From contig CAVZCQ010000005.1 of the NCBI GenBank assembly GCA_963773835.1, positions 62,001 to 126,000 of the forward strand: a stretch of 64,000 bases of DNA, given 5' to 3'. The DNA comes from JOPF136 sp963773835 (GTDB taxonomy: Bacteria > Acidobacteriota > Terriglobia > Acidiferrales > UBA7541). Both the position numbers and the translations under genes were made by a program. The notes under the pieces were generated by a model. That model searched no databases. It was not told where the DNA came from and worked only from the letters and a program-made list of their open reading frames with translations. The stretch's first letter is position 1; each line of letters opens with the position of its first letter. Positions 14,924 through 24,082 of this stretch are shown piece after piece.

Positions 14924-16816
14924 TTACGCTTCGATGTACCAGGGCACGTTGATCAGCACGATGCGCGGGCTGCCCTTCAGCAACAGAAAGGCCTTCAACA
15001 GCTCGGCGCGCTGGTTGTGGAGCGGGTAGTGGTACCAATGGTTCTCCACCATTTCCGGCACGATCACGGCGATCTGCCGGCCGGGGTTTTTCTTCTCGAT
15101 CTCCAGCACGTATTCGAGGATGGGACGGATCAACAGCCGATAGGGGGACGGCAGTGTGACCAGCGATGGCGGCGTTCCTCCCACCTCCTCGACGGGTCTC
15201 TGGACCAGACGGCACCACTCCTGCTCCAGCGCGTCCGTCTCCTCCTCCGTGGCCACGTGCACCGCGTGAATTTCGGGCGAAAGCGTGAGGGCGAACTGCA
15301 TCGCGCGCTCCGAAATCTTCGACCATCCCTGGATGGGCACGATGACGATGGGAGGCCCCAGGTTTTCGATAACCAGCGGAGCTGTGTTCTCCGTTTCCTT
15401 CGCCACGCTGTCGTAATGTCCGCGCACGCGCAGCATCAAAAGCATGAGCGCGGCGATCAGCAGGGCGCTGACCCAGGCCCCGGACGTGAATTTCGCCACC
15501 AGAACAACGAGCAGGGTGATGCCCGTGGCCACTGCCCCCAGCCCGTTCACCAGCATGCTCCGCGCCGCCCCCGGACCGCCCGTGTTTCTCCAGTGGCCCA
15601 CCATTCCCGCCTGCGAAAGCGAGAAGGCAAGGAACGCGCCGATGGCGAACAGCGGGATGAGTTTGTCCGTGACGCCCTCGAACAGCACCAGCAAAATCGC
15701 GGCCAGCGCCGCGAGTACAAAAATCCCCTGCGAATACACCAGCCGCCGCCCGCGCAGGCCGAGCGAGTGCGGCAGATAACTATCGTGGGCCACGGTTTTG
15801 CACAGCCGCGGGAAATCCGCAAATGCGGTGTTGGCGGAAAGCGCAAGGATCACCAGGACCGAGCCGATGGTGACGTAGTAGAACCAGCCGCGGCCCATCA
15901 CCGCCGCCACCAACATCGAGAGAACGCTCTGATATCCCGGCTGGCCGGGATCGGTGGCCGCGATTCCGTAGGCTTTCACCAGCCAGGCGATGCCGGCCAG
16001 CAGCACAATCAGAAAACCGATAATCACGGTGAGCGTCCGTTGGGCATTGCGCACCGTGGGCTCGCGAAATGCCCGCACGCCGTTGGACACCGCCTCCACG
16101 CCGGTCATCGCCGTGCAGCCGTTGGAGAACACCTGGAGCAGCAGCCACACGCCCGCGGCGGTCACGACCGGCGCGGGCGCGGCGGGAGGCGCCGCGACGG
16201 GCACGGGATGCCCGCCCGCGCTCACGGTCCGCACCACGCCGAGCAGGATCGTGATCAGCAGGGTCCCGAGAAACATGTAGGTCGGAACGATGAACATCGC
16301 CCCCGCTTCGCGGAGCCCGCGCAGGTTGATGATCGTGAGGACCACCAGGATTCCCAGGCACAATGCCAGGGTATGGGGTTGCAGCCGCGGAACCGCCGAG
16401 ACGAGCGCGCCGACTCCCGCGGCGATTCCCACCGCCACCACCAGAACGTAGTCCAGCATCAGCGCCGCCGCGGCCAGCAATCCCGCACGCGGGCCCAGAT
16501 TCTCCGACGCCACCGTGTAGGAGCCTCCGCCTCCCGGATAGGCCGCGATGGTCTGGCGGTAGGAAAAGTACACGATGGCGAGCAGCACGATGATGCACGC
16601 GATCACCAGCACGATGTGGGCCACGCCCGCGGCGCCCAGCGGAATCAGCAGCGTGAGCGCCGCCTCCGGGCCGTAGGCCGCTGAGCTGAGCGCGTCGAGC
16701 CCGAAAATGGGGATTCCCGCAGATGTCCCGATTTGTTCGGCCCGCTCGTCCGAAGTGGCCAGCGCTTTGCCGAGCAGCACATCGAGAACGGACATTTTCG
16801 CTTCCCCCTTTTCCAT
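14924..16816 (-). CDS. APC-superfamily amino-acid/cation permease with cytosolic C-terminal domain
   Basis: The 630-residue protein has about twelve membrane helices over residues 30-480, with the helix-1 signature GLDALSSAAYGPEAAL and YPGGGGSYTVA of the APC superfamily. The last 130 residues (IVIVPIQGWSKISERAM onwards) form a soluble domain resembling universal-stress-like tails found on such permeases. Members import amino acids or polyamines, and some are potassium transporters; the substrate here is not predictable. It is a single gene, convergent with the mannosidase. The second Met (MSVLDVLLG, residue 8) is another possible start. Confidence 0.85.
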   Translation of the reverse strand: MEKGEAKMSVLDVLLGKALATSDERAEQIGTSAGIPIFGLDALSSAAYGPEAALTLLIPLGAAGVAHIVLVIACIIVLLAIVYFSYRQTIAAYPGGGGSYTVASENLGPRAGLLAAAALMLDYVLVVAVGIAAGVGALVSAVPRLQPHTLALCLGILVVLTIINLRGLREAGAMFIVPTYMFLGTLLITILLGVVRTVSAGGHPVPVAAPPAAPAPVVTAAGVWLLLQVFSNGCTAMTGVEAVSNGVRAFREPTVRNAQRTLTVIIGFLIVLLAGIAWLVKAYGIAATDPGQPGYQSVLSMLVAAVMGRGWFYYVTIGSVLVILALSANTAFADFPRLCKTVAHDSYLPHSLGLRGRRLVYSQGIFVLAALAAILLVLFEGVTDKLIPLFAIGAFLAFSLSQAGMVGHWRNTGGPGAARSMLVNGLGAVATGITLLVVLVAKFTSGAWVSALLIAALMLLMLRVRGHYDSVAKETENTAPLVIENLGPPIVIVPIQGWSKISERAMQFALTLSPEIHAVHVATEEETDALEQEWCRLVQRPVEEVGGTPPSLVTLPSPYRLLIRPILEYVLEIEKKNPGRQIAVIVPEMVENHWYHYPLHNQRAELLKAFLLLKGSPRIVLINVPWYIEA

Positions 16817-16918
16817 GGCCGACTAGAGTAATGCGCCCGCGGGGCAATTGAAATGGTTTAAGGTTGCGTTTGGCCGGCCCGGGCAGCCGGCGGTGACTGC
16901 GGCCGGATAACGGGAGGA

Positions 16919-18838
16919 TTAGAAATCGGAGAGGGCGTCGGTGGGCAGGGCCACCCGCACCGCGTTCAGCACGGCTGCGAGGTCGATGATTTCCTGCGCG
17001 ATGGCCCCGCCAATGGGCGGCAGATAACCCAACGCCGCTGCGATCATCCCCAAAATGCTCAGCCCCATTCCACCCACGGCGCTTTCCAAGGCGATCCGCC
17101 GCATGCGCCGGCCGATATGCATCAGCTCGTCCACGCGGCTCAGCGAGGTTTCCAGCACCACGGCGTCGGCGGCCTCGGAAGTAACGTCGCTCTTCACCCC
17201 GAACGCCACACCCACCGTTGCTGCCTGCATGGCCGGAGCGTCATTGATGCCGTCCCCCAAAAAGAGTGTGGGCGAGTGCACGGCAGCGGCGCGCACGATC
17301 TCGACTTTTTCTTCCGGACTCTTGGCGGAATGGATTTCCCCGATGCCCACCTGCTCGGCCAGTTGGCGCACCTCGGCGTCGCGGTCACCGGAAACGATCA
17401 GAACGCGGTTGACGGCATGGCGCGGCTTCAGGTGCTTGATGAACTGGGAGCTTTCTTTTCGCGGCGCATCGGCAAAACGCAGCACGCCGGCCCAATGTTC
17501 GTCCACCACCACGACGCACTCGAGCCCCGAGGCCGCAGGAGGCAGCCCCGCGTCGTTGGCGCCCAGTTTTGACCGGCTGGTAATCCACACCTGGCGCGTG
17601 CCCGCCATGCCGCGCAGGCCTTCCCCGGGTCGCTCGCTGATCCGTGAGACGGGCGTGAGGGAGAGATTGGATTTCTGCGCCGCTTCCTGAATTGCGGTGG
17701 AAAGCGGATGCTTCGAGTAGCGCTCCACGCTGGCCGCCAGCCCGAGCAACTCGTCCCTCGCGATTCCCGGTGCGCAGAGAATCTCAGATAACACCGGCTT
17801 CCCATACGTCAGCGTCCCGGTTTTGTCGAACACCACCGTGGTGCAGCGGTCCACCTGCTCGAGCATAGCCGGGTTGCGAATAATGATGGCGTGGCGCGCG
17901 GCCAGCGAAATAGCGCCGATGACGGCTACAGGGATGGCGATGAGCAGCGGGCAGGGCGTGGCAACCACCAGAACGGCCAGGAACCGGTGAGATTCTCCGC
18001 TCAACCCCCAGGCCGCGGCAGCAAACGCCAGCGCAATGGGCGTGTACCACGCTCCCAATGTGTCCCCCAGCCGGCGCATGCGCGGCCGGTGCTGCTGCGT
18101 CTCTTCCATCACGCGCATGATCCGCGCATAGCGGGAATCCACCGCGCGTCTTTCCGCCCGGATCGTCAGTGCCTTTTCCCCGTTTATGGCCCCGGAAATC
18201 ACTTCGGAACCCGGCGCCTTTTCGATCTCGAAAGGTTCGCCGGTCAGGTAGGCTTCATCCATGTCGCCTTGTCCCGCGAGTACCACGCCATCCACGGGGC
18301 ACGTCTCGTGGGGGAAGACCTCGAGGACGTCTCCGGGAACGATTTCCTCCAGCTTTACTTCCGCGAGGCCCGCCTCCGTTCTCCGATGAGCGGACTGCGG
18401 CATGCGCCGCGCCAGCGCGTCCAGCACGGAGGAGGCGCGGCGACTGGCGAAACCTTCGAGCGCCGCCCCGCCGGAGAGCATCAGAATCACAATTGTCCCC
18501 ACCAGATATTCTTCGAGCAGGACGGAAGTGACGATCGAGATGCCCGCCAGATGATCCGAGCCGAATTGCCGCGCCAGGGCCTTACGGGCCAACGGCACCA
18601 CCAGCGGAATCCCTCCCCCGAGCAGGACGACGATGAGCGGCGCCTGCCACCCGGCGCGCGACACCTGCAGGATGTAGCGGAGAACAAGGTGCAGAACGAT
18701 GCCTGCAATGGCGAGCCCGGCAATGAAGTTGGGCGCCGTCCAGCGAGAAAGCGTGTCGCCCCACCGCGTGGGCGGCGAGACGGCGGGAGCAGCGGCGGGA
18801 TGTGGCGCGCCCATCTCTCCTGTCATTATAGGCGACAT
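16919..18838 (-). CDS. P1B-type metal-transporting ATPase with TPC motif
   Basis: The 639-residue ATPase has the phosphorylation site DKTGTLTYG (Asp338), the hinge GDGINDAPAM and the transmembrane metal motif ATPCPLLIA (Cys296). The usual CPC of copper/zinc pumps is TPC here, which is characteristic of a minor P1B class; specificity in that class is poorly settled. There is no N-terminal ferredoxin-like CxxC metal-binding domain: the N-terminus is a short Ala/Pro-rich tail before the first helix. No metalloregulator is adjacent. It probably exports or moves a divalent transition metal across the inner membrane, but the ion is not known. Confidence 0.88.
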   Translation of the reverse strand: MSPIMTGEMGAPHPAAAPAVSPPTRWGDTLSRWTAPNFIAGLAIAGIVLHLVLRYILQVSRAGWQAPLIVVLLGGGIPLVVPLARKALARQFGSDHLAGISIVTSVLLEEYLVGTIVILMLSGGAALEGFASRRASSVLDALARRMPQSAHRRTEAGLAEVKLEEIVPGDVLEVFPHETCPVDGVVLAGQGDMDEAYLTGEPFEIEKAPGSEVISGAINGEKALTIRAERRAVDSRYARIMRVMEETQQHRPRMRRLGDTLGAWYTPIALAFAAAAWGLSGESHRFLAVLVVATPCPLLIAIPVAVIGAISLAARHAIIIRNPAMLEQVDRCTTVVFDKTGTLTYGKPVLSEILCAPGIARDELLGLAASVERYSKHPLSTAIQEAAQKSNLSLTPVSRISERPGEGLRGMAGTRQVWITSRSKLGANDAGLPPAASGLECVVVVDEHWAGVLRFADAPRKESSQFIKHLKPRHAVNRVLIVSGDRDAEVRQLAEQVGIGEIHSAKSPEEKVEIVRAAAVHSPTLFLGDGINDAPAMQAATVGVAFGVKSDVTSEAADAVVLETSLSRVDELMHIGRRMRRIALESAVGGMGLSILGMIAAALGYLPPIGGAIAQEIIDLAAVLNAVRVALPTDALSDF

Positions 18839-18859
18839 GACACAAACCCTGCCCGGCCC

Positions 18860-20008
18860 TCATTCCAGAGACTTGTGGAAGCGCAGGATGCTGATCCCGA
18901 GCAGCACGACGGCAAACGCTCCCATGGCCGCGATCTGCGGCCACAACACCTCGTATCCCACGCCCTTCAGGTACACGCTGCGCAGCACAATCATGAAATA
19001 GCGGAGTGGATCCAGATACGTGAGCTTCTGGAAAAAGAGAGGCATGCTGCTGATCGGCGTTCCGAATCCGGAGAGCGTTGTAGCCGGCATGATGAAAAAA
19101 AACGCGGAAACCATCGCTTGCTGCTGGTTGGCGGAAATGGTGGAGATGAACAATCCCACCCCCAGCGACGACAGCAGGAAGATCATCGTGCTGCTGGCCA
19201 GGACCCAAACGCTTCCGCGGAAGGGCACGCCGAACCACAGGGTCCCAACCAGCGAGATGAGCCCGGCATCGAACACGCCAATGAGGAAAAAGGGCAGCGT
19301 TTTGCCCAGTATGAATTCCCACCGCCGGATGGGTGTCACCATGATCTGCTCGAGGGTTCCGATCTCCCGCTCGCGGACCACGGCAAACGCCGTCAGGTTC
19401 ATCACCATCACCAGCATCAGATTGCCGATCACTCCGGGGACGAAGAACCACCGGCTGTCGAAGCCCTCGTTGAACCACGGCCGCTCCACCAGGTCCACGT
19501 GCGGGATGATGCCCATGAGCTGCGGATTCGTCCGGCGAATGCGGTCCATTTGGTATGCCTGAGCAAACTGCGCGCTGATGTCGGTGACGTAGCCCAGGCC
19601 CACCAGCGCGGTATTGGAGTTGGTGCTGTCCACGATCACCTGCACCTGCGCTCCCTTACTGCCGCGGAGGTCCTGGGCGAAGCCGGAGTCGATCTGGATG
19701 CCCAGCAGAAAGTCGCCACGGTCAATCCCCTGCCGTAGCTCCTCCGCGCGCTGGGCGCGGAGCCTCAGATCGAAATAGCGGCTGGCGGTCAGGCGGGAAA
19801 TGAACTCGCGGCTCTCCTGCGTGTTGTCGCGGTCGAGAACGGCAAACTGGACGTGCCTCACTTCCAGCGTGGCCGCATAACCGAAAACCATCATCTGGAT
19901 CACCGGCGGCGCAAACAGCACGAAGCGGGTGCGGGGATCGCGCAGCGTCTGAAGAAATTCTTTCAGCAGCATCTGCCGGATGCGCCCGAGGGCTTGAAGG
20001 AATTTCAT
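18860..20008 (-). CDS. ABC-2 type permease (YhhJ/YbhR-like), second of two
   Basis: The 382-residue protein has one N-terminal helix, a large periplasmic domain (about residues 45-180) and five C-terminal helices, which is the ABC2_membrane_3 arrangement. The sequence WFGVPFRGSVW is shared with the paralogue upstream. Its ATG overlaps the upstream permease stop by four bases, so translation is coupled. It is the last gene of the tetR-tolC-hlyD-ABC-ABC-permease-permease operon. With its paralogue it should form the membrane part of a drug or lipophilic-compound exporter like E. coli YbhFSR. Confidence 0.92.
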   Translation of the reverse strand: MKFLQALGRIRQMLLKEFLQTLRDPRTRFVLFAPPVIQMMVFGYAATLEVRHVQFAVLDRDNTQESREFISRLTASRYFDLRLRAQRAEELRQGIDRGDFLLGIQIDSGFAQDLRGSKGAQVQVIVDSTNSNTALVGLGYVTDISAQFAQAYQMDRIRRTNPQLMGIIPHVDLVERPWFNEGFDSRWFFVPGVIGNLMLVMVMNLTAFAVVREREIGTLEQIMVTPIRRWEFILGKTLPFFLIGVFDAGLISLVGTLWFGVPFRGSVWVLASSTMIFLLSSLGVGLFISTISANQQQAMVSAFFFIMPATTLSGFGTPISSMPLFFQKLTYLDPLRYFMIVLRSVYLKGVGYEVLWPQIAAMGAFAVVLLGISILRFHKSLE

Positions 20009-21135
20009 TCCAGCCTCTTGTGGAACGCGCGAGTGGCCAGCGTCACCAGCACGAGCGCATAAACGGCTAGCGCCGCGAGCTGGGAGGCAAACATGGATAC
20101 CGGCGTGCCCTTTAGAAAAATGTTGCGCAGGATCGTGACGTAGTAACGCGCCGGCAGGGCTCGGGTGATCGCCTGGACGACCACGGGCATCTGGTCGATC
20201 GGAAACAGGAACCCGGACAGGAGAAAGGTGGGCAGAAACGTCGCCACGAGCGCAAACTGGCTCGCCGCAAGCTGCGATTTGGCGGTCACCGACATCCAGT
20301 ATCCCAGCGAGAGCACCACCACCAGGAACAGCGCAGAGCTCGCGAACAAAATGGTCCAGCTCCCGCGGAACGGCACTCCAAACCACGAGACGCTCAGCAC
20401 CGCGCAGACGGCCGTATCCGCCATGCCGATGACGAAATAAGGAATCAGCTTCCCGATTTCGATCTCGAGCGCACCCACCGGTGTGGAGATAAGCTGTTCC
20501 ATCGTTCCCCGTTCCCATTCGCGGGCGATGGTCAGCGAGGTGAGGAACGCGCCCACCACCGCCATCACGAGCGCCACAACCCCGGGCACGATGTCTGCCA
20601 TGCTCTCCAGGTTTTCGTTGAACCAGGTGCGCGCGCGCACGTCCAGCGGGAGCACGAGAGGCGCCAGTCCGCGATTCTGGGCCCACTGCACCTGAATGCG
20701 GCTCGAATACGTTGCCAGGACGGCACGCGTGTAATCCAGGCCGATGCTGGCCGAGTTGCTGTCGCTGGCGTCGAGAATGGCCTGAACGGACGTGCCCCCC
20801 GCGCCCAGATCTTCCGCGAACTGCGGGGGGATCACGATGGCCAGGGCGCAATTACCGGAATTGATCTGCTCCACCACGTCGCGGTAATCCCGGGCCAGAT
20901 GGACGATGTTGAAATACTCGGAGGCCTGGAAGGCTTTGAGCAAATCCTGGCTCTGCTGCGAGCCGTCGCGGTCGTAAACGCACAGCGGCACGTGCTTCAC
21001 GTCCAGATTTACGGCGTAACCGTAAATAAAAAGCAGGATCAACGGGATGGCGAAAATAATGAGCAGGCTGCGCACGTCGCGCGCGATCTGGATGAACTCT
21101 TTGCGCATCACGGCGATAATGCGTCGCAGGCTCAT
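20005..21135 (-). CDS. ABC-2 type permease (YbhS-like), first of two
   Basis: The 376-residue protein has the same topology as the following gene: helix 1 at about residues 22-42, a periplasmic domain, then a cluster of helices from about residue 175. REWERGTMEQLISTPVGALEIEIGK is split over the coupling-helix region conserved in this family. Both its start and stop overlap neighbours by four bases (ATGA), so translation is coupled with the ATPase and with the second permease. It probably pairs with its paralogue and the two ATPases for export. Confidence 0.92.
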   Translation of the reverse strand: MSLRRIIAVMRKEFIQIARDVRSLLIIFAIPLILLFIYGYAVNLDVKHVPLCVYDRDGSQQSQDLLKAFQASEYFNIVHLARDYRDVVEQINSGNCALAIVIPPQFAEDLGAGGTSVQAILDASDSNSASIGLDYTRAVLATYSSRIQVQWAQNRGLAPLVLPLDVRARTWFNENLESMADIVPGVVALVMAVVGAFLTSLTIAREWERGTMEQLISTPVGALEIEIGKLIPYFVIGMADTAVCAVLSVSWFGVPFRGSWTILFASSALFLVVVLSLGYWMSVTAKSQLAASQFALVATFLPTFLLSGFLFPIDQMPVVVQAITRALPARYYVTILRNIFLKGTPVSMFASQLAALAVYALVLVTLATRAFHKRLE

Positions 21136-22088
21136 GGCTGGACCGCCTCGCGTCCAGAGCGTCCTGCGGTGAGCGCCACGAACACGTCTTCGAGCGTCGG
21201 CGGGATGGGTTCCACACGGCTGACGGCCACCTGATGCGCCGCGAGCGCTTCGCGAATCGGACCGGCCGCGGACCGCGCGTCCCGCACAACGGCGTGCAGG
21301 GCCCTGCCGAAGACCGCCGCGTCCTCCACGCCGGGCGCCGCGCGCAATGCTTCGAGGCCGGGCCCCAGCGGTTCGCATTCCACCAGCAACAGCTCCCCCT
21401 TCATCGAGTGGCGCTTCAATTCCGTGGGGGTGCCCATGGCCACGATGGTGCCGCGGTCAATCAGCACCAGCCGGTTGCAATACTCCGCCTCGTCCATGTA
21501 ATGCGTGGTGACGAACACGGTCACGCCTTCGGCGGACATCTCGTGGATCAGCGCCCAAAATTTCCGCCGCGAGACTGGGTCCACTCCCGAGGTGGGTTCG
21601 TCGAGAAATACGATGGGCGGGCGGTGCAGCAGCGCGCATCCCAGCGCCAGCCTCTGCTTCCAGCCCACCGGGAGCGACCGCGTCATCATGTGTTCACGGC
21701 CCTCGAGGCCCGCCATCTTCACAGCCCAGGCCGCCCGCTCCCGCAGCTCCGAAGCGGGAACGCTGTACAGCCCGGCGAAAAAATTCAGGTTTTCGATCAC
21801 CTGGAGATCGTTGTAGAGCGAAAATTTCTGCGACATATAACCGATCCGCTGGCGGATGGCTTCCGGTTGCGTGGCGACGTCGAGGCCCGCCACCGTGGCG
21901 CGGCCGGAAGTGGGCTCGAGTAGCCCGCACAGGATGCGAATGGTGGTGGATTTCCCCGCGCCGTTCGGGCCCAGGAACCCGAACACCTCCCCACGGCGGG
22001 TTTCAAAGCTGATTCCGTTGACGGCGGTGAATTTCCCGAAGCGTTTGGTGAGCTTCTCGACGGTCACGGCAAATTCATTGCCGTTCAT
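21132..22088 (-). CDS. ABC transporter ATP-binding protein, second of two
   Basis: The 318-residue ATPase has Walker A GPNGAGKST (about residue 40), signature motif LPVGWKQRLALG in place of the usual LSGGQ, Walker B IVFLDEPTSGVD and the switch His in VTTHYMDEAE. The C-terminal 80 residues are an extra regulatory-type domain found in drug-export ATPases. It follows the first ATPase with a four-base overlap. The unusual LPVGW signature may mean that this site is less active and that the partner does most hydrolysis, as in asymmetric ABC exporters; this is an inference. Confidence 0.9.
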   Translation of the reverse strand: MNGNEFAVTVEKLTKRFGKFTAVNGISFETRRGEVFGFLGPNGAGKSTTIRILCGLLEPTSGRATVAGLDVATQPEAIRQRIGYMSQKFSLYNDLQVIENLNFFAGLYSVPASELRERAAWAVKMAGLEGREHMMTRSLPVGWKQRLALGCALLHRPPIVFLDEPTSGVDPVSRRKFWALIHEMSAEGVTVFVTTHYMDEAEYCNRLVLIDRGTIVAMGTPTELKRHSMKGELLLVECEPLGPGLEALRAAPGVEDAAVFGRALHAVVRDARSAAGPIREALAAHQVAVSRVEPIPPTLEDVFVALTAGRSGREAVQP

Positions 22089-23044
22089 GGATGGCTCTCC
22101 AAGGCGGCGGGCGCGGGCTGCCCTTCGACCGCCGAAACAAACAGATCTTCAATGCTGGGCGCAATCGCCTCCAGCGAGTCCACGGCGACTCCGGCGCCTT
22201 CGAGCCGCAGGCGGAGTTGGGAGACCCGCTCCGGAGCGTCGTCCGCAAACAGGTGCACGGCGTCGCCCACCAGCACGGTGCTCCGCACTCCGGGAGCGCC
22301 ACGCACCACGTCCATGGCTCGGGGAGCGTCCGAGGAGCGCAAGGCGAGCACAGTGCCCGGAAATCTCTTCTTCAGCTCTTTGGGCTCGTCGCAGAACAGC
22401 ATGCGGCCTTGGTGGATCAGTCCCACGCGGTGGCAGCGCTCCGCTTCATCCAGGTAGGACGTGGAGGTGAGGATGGCCACGCCTTCGCTCACCAGCGCAT
22501 ACAGGATCCCCCAGAAGTCGCGCCGCGAAACCGGATCCACGCCGTTGGTGGGCTCGTCCAGCAGCACCACGCGCGGCGTGTGGATGAGCGCGCAGATCAA
22601 TCCCAGCTTCTGCTTCATACCCCCGGAAAGGTTTCCCGCCAGGCGCTTCCGGAATTCCGCCAGGCCCGCTGCGGCCAGCAGTTCGGCGCTGCGGCTCCCC
22701 CGCCGCGCGCGTTTCACCCCGAACAGATCCGCGTAAAATCGGATGTTTTCGTCCACGGTCAGGTCTTCATACAGGCCGAAGCGCTGTGGCATGTAACTCA
22801 GGTGATGTTTCGCGCCTTCGGGATCGGCAGCCATGTCGAATCCCGCGACGTGGGCCTCTCCTCCATCCGGCGCCAGCACTCCCGCCAGGATGCGCAGCGT
22901 GGTGGTTTTCCCCGCGCCGTCGGGCCCCACCAGGCCGAAGATTTCTCCCGGTTGAACGTCGAAGCTCAGGCCGTCCACGGCGCGCACCGGCCCGAAGCGT
23001 TTCTCGAGCGCCGAGACCACGATGGCTGGAGCTGCCGCGCTCAT
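22085..23044 (-). CDS. ABC transporter ATP-binding protein, first of two
   Basis: The 319-residue ATPase has Walker A GPDGAGKTT, a canonical signature LSGGMKQKLGL, Walker B VVLLDEPTNGVD and a switch region STSYLDEAERC in which the catalytic His position carries Ser/Tyr. It starts eight bases after hlyD ends and its stop overlaps the second ATPase gene. Together the two ATPase genes mirror the fused two-domain YbhF ATPase of enterobacteria, here split in two. Its role is to power the two ABC-2 permeases of this operon. Confidence 0.9.
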   Translation of the reverse strand: MSAAAPAIVVSALEKRFGPVRAVDGLSFDVQPGEIFGLVGPDGAGKTTTLRILAGVLAPDGGEAHVAGFDMAADPEGAKHHLSYMPQRFGLYEDLTVDENIRFYADLFGVKRARRGSRSAELLAAAGLAEFRKRLAGNLSGGMKQKLGLICALIHTPRVVLLDEPTNGVDPVSRRDFWGILYALVSEGVAILTSTSYLDEAERCHRVGLIHQGRMLFCDEPKELKKRFPGTVLALRSSDAPRAMDVVRGAPGVRSTVLVGDAVHLFADDAPERVSQLRLRLEGAGVAVDSLEAIAPSIEDLFVSAVEGQPAPAALESHP

Positions 23045-23052
23045 CCTGCCGC

Positions 23053-24039
23053 CTATTTCAACGGTACGTAAACGTCGGCGGGCATTCCCGGCTTCAATTC
23101 GTAGTTCGGGTTGTCCACCTCCACTTTTACGCGGTACACCAGCGTGACCCGCTCCTGCTCGGTCTGCACACTTTTCGGAGTGAACTCCGCCTCGGAGGAG
23201 ATGAACGACACGTGCCCGCGGTAAGTCTTGCCCGGATACGAATCGGTTCGGACGGCGACTTCCTGGCCCCAGCGCATGTGGCCGAGCTCCGGCTCCGGAA
23301 GGTAAACCCGCACCCAGATGTGATCCAGGTCGGCCAGCGTGACGACGGGTGTGGCGGGCGCCACCACTTCCCCGAGCTCCGCCTGGCGCACCAGGATGAC
23401 GCCAGTGAACGGCGCGACCAGTGTGGTGTAGCTCAGGCGGACGCGCGACAACTGCACGTTCTGCCTGGCTTCGTGGGCGTTGGCATGGTCCACAGCGATT
23501 TCTTCTTTCCGCGTGCCCTCCTGGAGTTCGCTGTAGACCTGCTCGAGCCGCGCGAGGGTCGCCTTCGCCCGGGTCACGTTGGTTAGCGCCAGATCGCGCG
23601 TCTGTGCCGGAATTTCATCCTTCTTGTAGAGCGCGTCGTAGCGCTCAAAGTCCTTCTGCTTCTGCTCCAGGTCCGCGCGCGCGTCCACCACGGCCTGGTA
23701 GCCTGCCTGGATGTCCTGCTCGCGGCTGCCCGCCAGCGCCAATTGAAGCTGACGATCACGCACCCGCAATGCGGCGTCGTCCACGGCCAACTGCTGGCGG
23801 TAGTCAGCCGTATCCAGCCGTGCGAGTAGCTGTCCCTCTTTCATGGATTGACCTTCTTGGACAGGCAGATCCACGATGCGGCCGGGAACTTTGAACCCCA
23901 CCAGGCTTTCGTGCGCTTCGATGTTCCCGGAGAGCTTCATTTCGCTCACCGCCACTCGCGACTGGAACCACTGCGGATAGAAATAGACCGCAGCTCCCGC
24001 TGCCAGCAGCAACAGCACTATCGGAATGACGCGTTTCAT
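23053..24039 (-). CDS. HlyD/YbhG-family periplasmic adaptor protein
   Basis: The 328-residue protein starts MKRVIPIVLLLLAAGAA, a single N-terminal anchor. It then has a biotinyl-lipoyl half-motif (VPGRIVDLPVQEGQSMKEGQ), a long coiled-coil hairpin (about residues 75-195, LQLALAGSREQDIQ to QNVQLSRVRL) and the second lipoyl half (TLVAPFTGVILVR), then a beta-barrel. This is the membrane-fusion adaptor that links the ABC exporter to TolC. An upstream extension of the open frame, to 24162, is not protein-like. It lies 43 bp after tolC. Confidence 0.93.
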   Translation of the reverse strand: MKRVIPIVLLLLAAGAAVYFYPQWFQSRVAVSEMKLSGNIEAHESLVGFKVPGRIVDLPVQEGQSMKEGQLLARLDTADYRQQLAVDDAALRVRDRQLQLALAGSREQDIQAGYQAVVDARADLEQKQKDFERYDALYKKDEIPAQTRDLALTNVTRAKATLARLEQVYSELQEGTRKEEIAVDHANAHEARQNVQLSRVRLSYTTLVAPFTGVILVRQAELGEVVAPATPVVTLADLDHIWVRVYLPEPELGHMRWGQEVAVRTDSYPGKTYRGHVSFISSEAEFTPKSVQTEQERVTLVYRVKVEVDNPNYELKPGMPADVYVPLK

Positions 24040-24082
24040 GGCTCGTTCACCTTCCCGATGTTTCGAATTCGTGAGGCGCCGC

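Noticed and set aside
14708..16684. A 658-residue plus-strand frame antisense to the APC permease
   Set aside because: His/Arg/Gln-rich with no domain pattern; it arises from GC-rich codon bias opposite a real membrane-protein gene.
17891..19738. A 615-residue plus-strand frame across the P-type ATPase and permease genes
   Set aside because: It covers two genuine minus-strand genes and reads as His/Arg/Gly-rich shadow sequence.
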